Shown: piece by piece, positions 17,102-29,800 of the stretch | How positions within the stretch are numbered: position 1 is the stretch's first letter | Layout of the letters: each line of letters opens with the position of its first letter | Assembly: GCA_002415785.1 (NCBI GenBank) | Contig: DIAJ01000015.1 | Location: 97,623 to 129,799, forward strand | DNA length: 32,177 nucleotides | From: Flavobacteriales bacterium UBA5081 | GTDB taxonomy: Bacteria; Bacteroidota; Bacteroidia; Flavobacteriales_E; Vicingaceae | Direction of reading: 5' to 3' | Notes under the pieces: generated by a model | The model's database searches: none | Seen by the model: the letters and a program-made list of their open reading frames with translations, nothing else | What the model was told of the DNA's origin: nothing | Position numbers and translations under genes: made by a program

Positions 17102-17802
17102 GAAAGTTTTTATTTTGCTTCATAGCTGTTTTTGTGCCAGTTTTAAGTGTGTTTGCTCAAAGCTCAAAAGAAATAGCGATCTCAAAAGTTGTTGAGGGAT
17201 TATCCTCCTACATTGAAGAGAATAACATTATTTATCAGACGGAAATTAACGTCTATAAAAATGGTAAAAAGGAAGCAAGCGAGTACGTGAAATACGAAAT
17301 TCTCAATGAGTTGACAGTAATATCAACACCACAATTGATCAACTTGCTTAACAAAGAGGTTAAGCTTACAGTAAGCATGACTGACAGGGTTATTGTGTTG
17401 AATAAAAGCAGTGAGGAAGGATTTAAGAAAGAGCGAATGCAATTGGTGGAAAATGCAATTGTAGGTTTAAAAGAGCAAGCAAAGGAGGTGACTGAGCAAA
17501 AACATGAGAGCCGTATTATTTATTCATTCTCCATTGCAGAAGGTGCCATATCCAGAATGGATTTTGAGTACAGTGAAAAGGATGAGCGGGTGAGAAGTAT
17601 TTCCATATATATGAGTGATCGGGAGAATTATAAGCAATATATGGATGGAGTGGATTTGATTGAGATCAACTACAAGGAGTTTCAAAACAACATTGGAAAT
17701 ACCTCGCATAGCATTCATGAATACATTGAAAAAAAAGAGGGCGGCTATGTACTTACACCGCAATATGAACACTTTCAATTAATAAAAGGATATGGCTTAT
17801 AA
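17098..17802 (+). CDS. Secreted protein of unknown function between RHS genes
   Basis: 234 aa with a clear Sec signal peptide (MRKFLFCFIAVFVPVLSVFAQ|SS). The mature part mixes helices and strands: a helical start (EIAISKVVEGLSSYIEEN), then beta-strand pairs 'IYQTEINVYKNGKKEASEYV', and a helix-rich middle (residues about 100-140). I recognise no family. The overall pattern of a small exported beta-sheet protein could fit a LolA-like or chaperone-like fold, but nothing in the sequence proves this. It is locked between the giant genes by a 4-nt overlap upstream and an 11-nt overlap downstream, so it is presumably made in step with the 4187-aa RHS protein. A chaperone or export helper is one possible role. 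Confidence 0.75.
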   Translation: MRKFLFCFIAVFVPVLSVFAQSSKEIAISKVVEGLSSYIEENNIIYQTEINVYKNGKKEASEYVKYEILNELTVISTPQLINLLNKEVKLTVSMTDRVIVLNKSSEEGFKKERMQLVENAIVGLKEQAKEVTEQKHESRIIYSFSIAEGAISRMDFEYSEKDERVRSISIYMSDRENYKQYMDGVDLIEINYKEFQNNIGNTSHSIHEYIEKKEGGYVLTPQYEHFQLIKGYGL

Positions 17803-20800
17803 TAGATACCAACGGACTTTTTTATTCATCGTATTCTATTTGGTTTACGGTTCAGTATACGCAATAAAAGATGTTTCAGCAGAGAAGAAAACAACTTTAG
17901 CAGCCAATACATCAGTGGAAGCAATAGATATTTTTCATGGAGCTATTGGGACAGCACCTTTGTTTACTGACCCTAACTGGAATTTGAAGTATAAACAAGA
18001 AAGTGCTTATGGCTTAATTGAGTTTGGTGTGGATGAGAGCAATGATGCGGCTCAAGACTACCCCTATACCGTAAGCGTAACACTCGATATTGAATACTGG
18101 ACACCAAAGTATCCTTCAGCAGTTAATGGCTTTGATTATCATACCGAACAGAAAACAGTTGAAGTTACTTATGACCCTTTAAACTCAGACAAGCATGTTG
18201 TTTTCTTAAAATATGATGATGCCCTTAGGGTAAAAGCTAAGATAACAAGTAGTGGACTAACCATTACTCCCGGAGTGACGAATACGAACCTTTATCTAAA
18301 AGCTTCTACTGTAGTGGAAAGGCGTTATCACATGGATAGAACGTATTTTTCAACAAATGGCTTAAGTGGGTTGAATTTTGATGCAAGTATAAATACGAGT
18401 GATGAAATTGTATCTGTTAGCTGGAATGATAATTTGAATGCTGAATACTATGACTTAGAGTGGGTGTATGTGGATGATTACGGAACTACTCAAGGGACGC
18501 CATTGACCATGACAAATATACCATTTACCCTACAAGATTTTAAGTTTAACGCTACTCGTGTAAGGCTTCGTAGTCAAAATGAAGCTACGGTTAACTTTAC
18601 TATGCCGTTGATATATGATAGGGGTTACTTGGTTTTCCGCTTGAGGGGAGTTGGCTATGTTTCGGACAACGGATACCTGAATGGGTATACAAAGTTACTG
18701 GAAAGTGAGTGGACTACATCCGTTTTTTCTCCACCACCCAGCACTTTGGATTATATGAATGCTAATCCTGAATTCCTCGAGTACATTCCGCAAGGACATA
18801 ATGACAATATAAACTGGTTGGCAAATGCTTATTTTACGGAAAATGGCAAAAATAAATATGAGGTGGCCTATGCTGATGGAACCGGTAGAATAAGGCAAAA
18901 AGCAACAAGGATCAATACGGAAGATGAAACAGTTGTTCAGGAGTATATTTACGACAGTCAGGGGAGGCAGGCCATTCAATTTTTGCCGGCACCAAGCGGA
19001 AAGGTAAAACTCAATTTTTATCAGGACTTTAATGAGTTCTATGATGAAAATGCAGATCCCGGAAGTGAAGTAAAGGCATATTCCTGGGAGGCTTTTGATT
19101 TATCGGATGAAAATTGCGATGAAAATACTGAAGCTGCATATGTGGATGCTTCAGAAGCTTCGGCTGCTAGATATTACTCTTCTTCCAATCCCGCCGGTAC
19201 AGATGAATACCTTCCAAAAGCGGATGGATACCCCTTTGTTCAAACCAAATACGTTTCTGATAATTCAGGAAGAGTAACGAGTACAACCATGCCCGGCTAT
19301 ACCCATCGGCATGAAGGAGGCCATGAGACAAAGGTGTTGTATGGCATGCCTTCTCAAAAAGAACTCGATCAATTGTTTGGTTCCGAAGCCGGTTATGCGG
19401 ATAAATATAAAAAGAATTATGTAATAGATCCCAATCAGCAAATAAGTGTTACCTATCTGGATCAATACGATCGAAAAGTAGCTACTGCATTATACGGGGG
19501 AAATTCCGCACAGGCAGATTTGGTTAGCAATGTTACTGCTCCTACTTCCACTGACTTGTTAGTTAAGAAGTTAAGTGGTGATCATTCAGGTCTTTTGGAA
19601 AAATTTGACTATCTTAATGGAAAAAGGTCTTTCTCCCGTTTACTTGCGGTTCCGAAAAAAGAAGTAAAAGAGTTTGTTTACAATTACGATCACGAACCGT
19701 ACGAATTCGATTGTCAAGGAACATCCGGTTTGGAAGAGTATTGTTATGATTGTGTGGTTAAGGTGGATATTCAAATGGTCGATGATTGTGGAGTAGATTA
19801 TTTAAAAGGCTTGGATGAGACAAATTTGGATTCCAATCATGTAACGATTGCAGCTGGCAGTACGGCAAGCACTTCTTGTGGGGATCAAGACCTTGGACGA
19901 ACATGGGATGCCAATCTTGAAGGTACACCAACGCAATTGCCGGTAGGTACCTATAAGTTAACCAAAACCACATCCATTTTATGGGATAAGTTAAATGAAT
20001 TTACTGATCATTACATGGACAACAATGAGTGCTTGTTAACTTACAATGATTTTTATCTGGAAGAAGAGGCAGCAATTGACCCATCTGGTTGTAACGTTAC
20101 TTGTGAGGCCTGTTCAACTTCTTTAGGGAGTACTTATAATAATAGTCCTTATAATCAGAGTGATCCAACCTGTAGTCCTTGTTTGACACAAGAAGAATAC
20201 GATGACTTAATGGAAGAATGTCTGGCTCCTTGTCAGCAAAAGTCGACGGTTTGTGAGGATGCGCTTGAGGTAATGATCGGCGACATGAGTCCTGGAGGGC
20301 AATATGGCTATGTTGAGGAAGGCGGTGTTTCAGGCAGTGGAACGATCATCCCAAGCACACCAAAGATCAATCCGTATAAATTTCCTTTATCAATATATAA
20401 TGAAAGAAACTATTTGCCTCGTAGGGTAAATATGATAAGACCTTCCTGGAGAAAACCACATGAGTTTCCTGTTGCTTTTAATGGGAGTGGAGAATTGATC
20501 CAGGATGTATATAGGGATGAAGATGGAAGTGAGTCCCTTATTCCACTGCAAATAGATCCATTGACATCAAATGCATTACCTAGAGTGGTCGATGAAGGAG
20601 GCATTGTGGAAGACCAAGGCTTATTTTATACCCGTCCTTCGAACCTTTTGGACGTTCGCGATTTTATCAGGAACTATAAAGATTCATGGGGCAAACAGCT
20701 AGTTGCCTATCATCCGGAATACGGAAACTATCAGTTTTGTATGGAAATGTCAGCTTCCAATGACTTTGATGAGGAATTGATGAACCTGAGTAGAACTGAT

Positions 20801-23800
20801 TTTCTTTTAAAGTACCCCGCATGGAGCCAAACCATTTTGGGGAGCAGAGACTTTTTTGTAGATACTGATCCCTTTTTTACCGCTAGTGGAGGGAGTGCGA
20901 ACCCCTATTATGATACTGATCTTACAGACGCCATGCAGGATAAACTGGATGTTTATGCCGGTACAAGTTCGGTTTCAGGTTATACTGCTTGGGAGTTAGC
21001 CTGGATGATGATTTATTGTCAAAATCCCAATTGCTCAACATGTGACCCTCCAGCTGACTTTGTTGAGCCAGAGGAAGAAAGCTGGGATATTTTTGTGGCT
21101 ATTTATTTAAGCATAAAGGAAAAGATAAAGAATAAATTAATGCATGAGAAAGTGATCAATACAGCCTCAAGTAATTTGGTTCCCTCCTATAACGGTTGTA
21201 TCGGGTCAAAAAGGTTCAATCCTTTCTTACATGGATTTTTTGTAACAGCTCCTCCTGTATTTACCTTTACCGGATGGGGAACATACTTTCAAACTTTATT
21301 ACAACATAAGAATTCTGAGTACTACAATCCGGGGCAGCCCTGTAACATTCATTCGTATAAGTACTTTTCAGAAAAATACCTCCGTTTTGGCAGCCCGGCC
21401 AAGTTAACCGGTATTGATGCTTTGCTGGAAGATGCTTGTAGTGGAAATAATCAATACGGAGATGTGGGTTGCGACCAACATTCGCAAAACATCATGGATG
21501 ACCTTAAGGAAGATCATGACCGCAAGCGATTTTTAGAGTGTGCACAATGTCCGTTGGAGTACGATCTGGAGAACTTCTTGAATGCAATTGCAATGCATGA
21601 AGAATATAACTTTTCCTCAAATATAAACAATCTACCTTGTAATATTCCGATGTTTACAGAAGGGCTCAGCAATGCAGTATTTGGGGCTCCTTTTGAAGAG
21701 AGCATCAACTGGGAAAATGTGGGTACCTCGGCACAGCCTCAAATAATGATTGGAGGCTGTGAGTTTACCTTTCCTGATCTTTATGATGCAACAGAGGGCA
21801 TTTTTACTTCATACGGCCAAATCGAGTCAATCTGTTGTTTACAAGTTGATGACGCAGATGGCGGTGATGGCTTTACAATTACAATTTATGGAAGTGAAGG
21901 TAAAAGCGCAGAAATTACCATACAACAGAACTGTATGAATTTTGAAGAATACTGCGGATTTGACGAAAACTGCAAGATCTCCGATGAAGGCTACGAGCTG
22001 ATGAAATTCTTGAATACGGCTTTGGTAACTACATCTTCTAATAATTCTTCCGGGAGTGCTGACTTTAAAGTAACTACTGTTGGGTCGCCCGGTGTTATTT
22101 TATTAGAAGATGATAACATTAATGCTCATGACAACTATAAAGACCTTACTCAACTTTTGGTTGAGACAATTAAAAGAGTAACAGGGGCTAATAAGCTTGG
22201 TTTTGTTGTGGATCACAGTGGAGGTTCGACGGTAACTATAACTTTTGAAAATTATAGTTTTTCATGGAGTCCAATAAGTGCCTTAACTTTAAGCAATACA
22301 ACCTCATCCTTAGCACTGGATAATATCGATCATTTTAACGGTATATACTATAGAGATGAGATATTTTACGTTTCGGCTACCGCAACAGATCCAAGTACTT
22401 CGGAAGTAGTTAACCTTACGATTGAATTAAGTGGTACTTTAATTGATGATTTTCCGCTTTTACAATGTATAACTCTGGATCAAGAGCGACTGGCTTACAA
22501 TGTGATTGAGGAAGAAAGTTATTCCTGTGAATTAACGCTTTTGGGTCGGCTTTTAGGGAAAGCTGTACAGTCTAAGGTGAACAATGGTAGTTTAAGTACG
22601 TCAACTAAACTTTCTGAATTGATTGCAGTGGATTTTCAGGCTGATGACCCTTTTACCGGTGATACGATAGGCGATATATATTATATTAATGAAAGCAACG
22701 AGTTGATTTATCCTTTCCCAAACGCTCTGGAGTGTAAACTTGAAATGCGATTACTTAAAAACCATTACTACGATCATTACGATTTGTCTAATGTGGAGCA
22801 AATTTTAAGTTTCCAGCCTTATAAAGACACGCTTTTTAGTGCGATTGGAGGTTCTGCTTTAATTGCCGAAGTGATCTTTGATGACGGAACCTCAGGTAAT
22901 GCCATCATAAGTTATGAATGTGGTGTATTGCATCAATGCTATTATGTAGCGCCCAATGCATGTGCAATGGATTCTACAGCCTCTTCCATTAAACACAAGA
23001 TCCGTACAAATTTAGAGGTGTTACCGAATATCGATACTTATGATATTGGTAGTGAATGTTTTATAACGATAGGTGATATTAACGGAGAATCAAACAGGAT
23101 CGTTTCCCAGTTTTCTGACATTAGCGAAGAAGCCATTGACATCCTTTATGTAGGGGTGAAAGACCAACCGGCTGCCGATGGCAATTTGTATACCGGATAT
23201 ATCGTCCTTCAGTTGGACCCAACGGCATCCGGTGGAGGTTATCGCTCAATTGCCATTGTAGATTTTACCTCTACTTGCCCCTTGGGCAGCTGCCCGGATT
23301 GTGCCGGAAATAACTTGATCTGCAACGGTGATTTTGAAGCCATGCAAGATTGTTATTCCACTACTGAAAGCCCATTATATCAAGAGCAACAGTTCGGAAC
23401 AACAGTTCCTGAGCATACGAGAATTGTTGACCCTACAACATATACTCGTGGAGCAAAGACCTATGGGAATGCATTGTTAGCCTACTACAACCCAAATTCT
23501 GGAAGTAATTTACTCCCTTTTTGGGAACAATACGTCCAACTCAAGCCCAATACTGATTATAAATTATCAATGATGTTTAAAGGTATTAATGGGGCCGAAG
23601 CAGATGTTGACCTTAAAGTAAGCGCATATGATCCGTCAGCAATGAGCTCTACCACAACAATTCATATCTCGAATTGGAGTATTATTAATAATTACATTTG
23701 GACGAAAAAATCAGTAGACTTTACGACAAATTCATCTGAGATCTGGTATAAGATTGAATTGATCCAATATGGATCTAGCCTTTTAGGTTACACTTTAGCC

Positions 23801-26800
23801 TTGGATAACATCTCTTTAAAAGAAGACTGCTCTCCCGATCCTTCTCCCTTTTGCGGACGATTACCGGACTCAGATATCGTTGAGTTTTCTCCGGTAGACT
23901 CTTGCATAGAGTTGATGAATACCACCATAGAGACCAATGCAAGGAGGCGGTACAACAATTACATTGAAGAAAAAAGAAAGGAATTTGAGAAAGATTATAT
24001 TAACCACTGCCTCAGTAATTTTGAGAGTTTTACTTTGAACGAAAATTCTTCGGAACATCACTATACTTTGTATTATTATGATGAGGCCGGTAATCTGGTT
24101 CGTACGATTCCTCCAAAGGGGGTGAATAAGATCACGTCTGCATCTGAGCTGGAGGATATCAGGGAGGATCGTATACAGGGAGAGCGAACGGTTTATACAA
24201 ATCATCAAATGGCCACTACCTATAGCTATAATTCATTGAATCAGTTGGTCGAGCAGCAAGCCCCAGATCAGGATGATGTAAATGAATACGATACTGAACT
24301 ATCGGCACCGGGAGTTGATCCGAACTTTAAAGCAGGGAACCTTTCCTTAATTAACAATTATAACGGAGTGATGGTGGGGAAAAACACCGGCAATAACGAA
24401 GGAGTCATTTACTATACCAAAAACGGTGGCAATAGCTGGAATAAGTCACAAGCCTCAACAACTAACCGGCTGAATGATGTTCAGTGGATGGGATCCAAAA
24501 AATTTGTTGTAGGTGATGGAGGTTTTCTGTTAATTAAAGACGGAACAACAGATTGGGAAGAAAGAGTTCTGCCGACCAATGAAGACCTGATCAAGGTGTA
24601 TTTTTATTCCGCATCGACCGGTTATGTGATGAGTAAAAGCGGTAAAATATGGGAAAGTACAGACGGAGGAGAAAATTGGGGCATAACTCCTTTTACTGTT
24701 TTATCTTCTTTATTGGGAAATGATGAGCACATAATTGATGTAACTTTAAGTCAAGACGGAAGTTCGGTGAAAGGAATTGCCATATCTTCATTGGGGAAAA
24801 TTTACAGTTGCTCCGCATTAGATGGTGTGTGGATACCTTCACTTCATCTTGCTGTCGAGGAGGTTACAGCCATGAGCATGTCTGATGGATTGATTCAGTT
24901 TTATGCTTCAAAATCAAATAATTTACTTAGGGTCAATGGAAATGCTGTGCTTGACTTAAAGTCCGACCAAGGCGGACACATCGAAAAACTTCATGCCAAA
25001 GACATGAATAATCTTACAGCAGTAATTAATGAAGCCGGAGTAAAAAAGTTAAAATACACTACTAACGGCGGACAGCAGTGGGTTAATGCAACTGCAAGTT
25101 TAACGGGAGACATTTTGGATATGTATTTTTCGAGCGCTGACGTTGGCTTTTGTCTTACTGAAGATGGTACGGATTCTCATGTATATAAAAGCACGGATGC
25201 CGGGCAAAGCTGGAGCAGTTATGGTAGTAGTATTTTAGGAACAACATCTTATACCCTGATTAAAGCAGATGGAGGTGATCCTTATCTTATTGATCCGGCT
25301 ATAGACCAATTCCTTTATTATAGTGGAAGTGCATGGACAACTTTTTCCGCCATTGGGAGTAGCAGTATAAAGGATGTTAAGATGTTTAATCTTAATTCAG
25401 CGAATCCTGCCGGAATTGCAGTAATGAATTCCGGTGAAGTGTATACTTATTTATCATCTTCATGGAGTTCACCAAGCTACAACAGTAACTTTACGATAAC
25501 GGAGTACATTGAAGTGATGCATATGGTTTCAGAAACAGATGGGTATCTTATTAGAAATGATGGTCTGATTTATTCAACTGATGATGGAGGTGCAACAATT
25601 GACCTGCTGCCTTTGCCTGGAAGCGTTGCCGGTTTTATGCCATCCGGAGCAACTGTTGAAGAAGTTATTTTTAATGAAATAGGATCCAATGGTATTGGAA
25701 TGATTCGGCTTAATTTATCAGGAGAAAGCTTGATCTTGAAATCAACGGATGGCGGTAGCCATTGGAGTCTGGTTTCTAATGATATTATTCCTCAGTTACT
25801 TACATCTGTTGATTATAACGCCAATGCAGACAAGGCTTTTATAAGCGGAAACAATGGAGCGTTGTTAATTTCTGATAATGAAGGCTTATCGTGGAAGTAT
25901 TTGGAAACCGGTACGCCCAAGGTAGACTTAATTGATGTAGACTTTGATGACAACGATAAGGGTGGAGTAATAGCAACTAATGGAGAGTATTATTCGTATA
26001 ATTTGAGTTCAAATCCAACACTTGTTGCTCAAACATCACTTGGCTCACAGTTAAACCAATTAGATTTTCAAAGTGGTACAACTGTTTTATATGCGGTGGT
26101 GAGTGGTGAACCTAATGTCTATTTTCAAGGGGTGCAGTCTACTAGCTTACCAAGCAGTATAACAAATGGCTTAAATGCCATCGACGGAGATGGGTCAGGA
26201 AACTATTATGCCGTTGGGGATAATGGAACCATTCTATATTACGATGATGTAACAACAACATGGTCGGAAGAGAATACTTTTATTCCGCCGCCAGTCAATG
26301 GGGTGTTCCACATCAATGCAATGGATGTAGTTGCAGTGGGTGATGGAAATACCTTATTGGAAAGCCATGATGGCGGAAAAACATGGTCTACATTTAAAGA
26401 TCCGGTCAATTCACCTAATAGTAATTTTTCAGACATTCATTTTACTTCTTCACAACATGCCGTTTTAGTGGGAGACAATGGTTTTGCTTATGAATATGAT
26501 GCGGCAAGATCACCGGAATGGCAAGCCATCGGGGGCTTAGGTGTCTCAAATACCTTTAGTGATGTACACTTTTATAAAGATAAGGTAGGTGCTTTTGTCG
26601 GGAATGATGGGACTGCGGGTAAATTGTATATGACCAATGGAGGCACTGCAGCTGGTTTTACCAATATTAATCCGGCCGGAATTACAGATGTAATTGCGGT
26701 TAAAATGGTTGACCCTCAATACGGCTTTGCATTGGGGTTAAATTCTACAACAAACAGGCTGATCACAATTGAATGGGACAATACGAGCATTCAATTTGTG

Positions 26801-29800
26801 GCCAATGCCTTAACCATGCCAAACGTAAATGGAACAGTTAAAAGCTTCGATTTTATTGATCGCAAAGTAGGTTATGTAGTCACAGATAACGGAAACTTAT
26901 ACAAAACCGATGACGGAGGGCAGAGTTGGGAAGATAAAGGAGACATTAGCGGAAATATGGATATGCTTACAGCGGTGGCTTTTACCGATCGGGGCAAAGG
27001 CATTTTTGCCGGTGAAGGGGGCGTATCCGGAAAAATAACAGACAATAGCAACCGCTTTTCTTCTCGCTTTTATTATGATAAGCTGGGACGCTTGGTGGCC
27101 TCACAAAATCCCAAACAATTTGAAGAACAAGGCAGTAATTATAAATACAGTTATACCTTATACGATGAATTAGGGAGAACTGTGGAAAGCGGACAATTGA
27201 TCAGCAGTACCCATATAGAAAGTGTATACAATGGCAAGCAATTAAGCTACAATGCCTTTGAAAATTGGGCCAATTCCACAACAAAAATAGAAGTGAGCCA
27301 TACTACCTATACGGAAACTTTCAGTTGTGCAACCCTGCCGGTTGGCCAAGGCTTTTTGAGAAATCGTGTAAGTTTTGTAACTTATGAGGAGGAAGATGAT
27401 GGAAACCCTTGTACCTACGACCATGCCATGCAATATAGTTACGATCCGCATGGAAATGTGAAGTACTTGGTACAGGATTATCCGGATTTGGCGCCCTTGG
27501 ATCAACAGTTTAAAGTAATAGGGTATGAATACGACCTGATTAGCGGCAATGTGCTTGGAGTGAACTATCAAGAAGGTGAAGCCGACCAGTTTTATCATAA
27601 ATACGAATACGATGCGGATAACCGGATTCAAGCGGCTTATACTTCAACTGATAAAGTACATTGGGATGAAGATGCCGATTATGAATATTACCGGCACGGT
27701 CCTTTAAAAAGGCAACAATGGGGTGAAGTTGACGTACAGGGAACGGATTATGCCTACACCATTCATGGGTGGTTAAAAGGAGTGAATGCCAATACCAAAA
27801 ACCACAACCGCGATATTGGAAAAGATGCTTTAGCTTCTTCAGCTAATCCATATTTTGCAGAAGATGCTTATGGATTTACTTTGGGGTATTATGAAGATGA
27901 TTATGAAGATATCGGAGGTAAATCACTAGCTAATAAGTTTGAAGCCAATCTTGCCGGAACGGACGTAGAAACAGCCAGAAGTAGTTTGTATAACGGAAAC
28001 ATCAGTTATATGTCAACGGCTTTGTATAATCAGGCTTTTGATCCTGCTGTTAACGGACCATTGGCCATCGTTTATGGTTATGACCAATTAAACCGCATTA
28101 AAACCTCTACTTCATATACTTCTTCAGCAGTTACTTCTACCAATAATTGGGAAGGGGCAGTTAGCCAGGGTTATTATGATACTTATTATAATTACGATGC
28201 CAATGGCAACTTAATGCAGCTTGGACGTAAAAATGAGGAAGGGGATGAGTTTGATGTTTTTGAGTACAAATACCAGCACCATGATGAGAACAATATGTCT
28301 GATGAGTCGTTTAAGAAAAAGTATACAAACAAACTATTAGCAGTAGAGGATCAGGTAAGTATTGGAACTAGCTATGACATTCAGGAAGGGCAAGCTTTAA
28401 ATACTACCGAACGAACAGAAAATAATTATGTGTACGACGCTTTGGGAAATCTGATCAGAGATGGGGCGGAAAACATTGATGCTATTGAATGGTATGGGAA
28501 CGGTAAGATTAAGAGTATCAGTAGAAGTGGAGAATTTACAGAAATGCGTTTTTATTACGATGCCATGGGCAATCGTATTAAAAAAGTGGTAAAACCGCGT
28601 CCGGAAGGTGAACCAAGTCCTGAATTTATGTGGACAACCACTTATTATGTTCGCGATGCACAAGGCAATCCCCTTTCAACTTATGAGTTATCGTACAGTA
28701 GTTTAGGGTCAGGTAAATACAAATCGCAATTGGATCAAAGTGAATTGATGATCTACGGTTCCGATCGTCTCGGGCTTTTTCAACGGGGAGAACAGGTCAG
28801 TGAAGTTACCTTTAAAGCCGGGCTGGATGAAGATAAAAACTTTAATAATTTGAATTACTTTTCACCTCAGCCAACAGCAGTTGATGAAATAAAAGATTAC
28901 CTTACGGTTTACCGGGGCAAAAAACGCTATGAACTCAAAAATCACTTGGGGAATGTATTGGCGGTAATTACCGATAATAAATACCCTTATATTCAGTCAA
29001 CGCTTACCAACTCAACCATTTTTCAAAATAACTTTGAAGAGCCTGTTTCTGATTGGTCGACCACTGGAGTAACAGATCTGAATTATGAAGAGGGATATAT
29101 GAATGTTACCGTTAGAAGGGCAGATGAAGGAATAAAAAGAACGATCCGTTTGCGCGGTGGGGTAGAAAGCAATTGTACGTATGAATATTGCTTTACTTTG
29201 GTAGAGCCGCTACCACGCGATCTTTATTTTGTAACTTACGATGCCGGAGGAGTGTTAGACATAATAGCTGCAGAGTCACATATGTGTGTAACTTTAAATA
29301 TGGACCAAGTTGTAAGTATCGGTTTTATCTTAAAATCCCCGGGCAGTTTTACTGTGGATGAAGAATCCTTAACCAAAAGCTGTACGGGTTATGCTTTTCA
29401 ATACTACAAACCGGTGATCAGAGAAATGCACGACTATTATCCTTTTGGTATGTTATATCCCCAACGGCAATCAACGGGAGCGGATGGCTATCGTTATGGG
29501 TTCCAAGGACAGGAAAAAGATGACGAAATAAAAGGGAATGGTAACTCATTAGCATTTAAGTACAGAATCCATGATCCAAGGTTGGGTAGGTTTTTAAGTA
29601 TTGATCCTTTAATTGCGAAATATCCATTCTACTCTCCTTATGCTTTTAGTGGTAATAGGGTTATTGATATGATTGAGTTGGAAGGTTTAGAACCAACTAC
29701 TCCAAAGTACAAATGGAAGCCATCTGAAGTACAAGAACATGGTCATGGTTCAATCATGAAAGTCGATGGGTATTTGGTATTTTTATCAGTAGATAATGAG

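Noticed and set aside
23870..24208. Minus-strand open frame of 112 aa inside the RHS gene
   Set aside because: Lies wholly within the well-supported 4187-aa coding frame, has no family look and a composition explained by the antisense of YD-repeat codons.
27242..27631. Minus-strand open frame of 129 aa inside the RHS gene
   Set aside because: Antisense shadow of a conserved YD-repeat section; no credible protein features.
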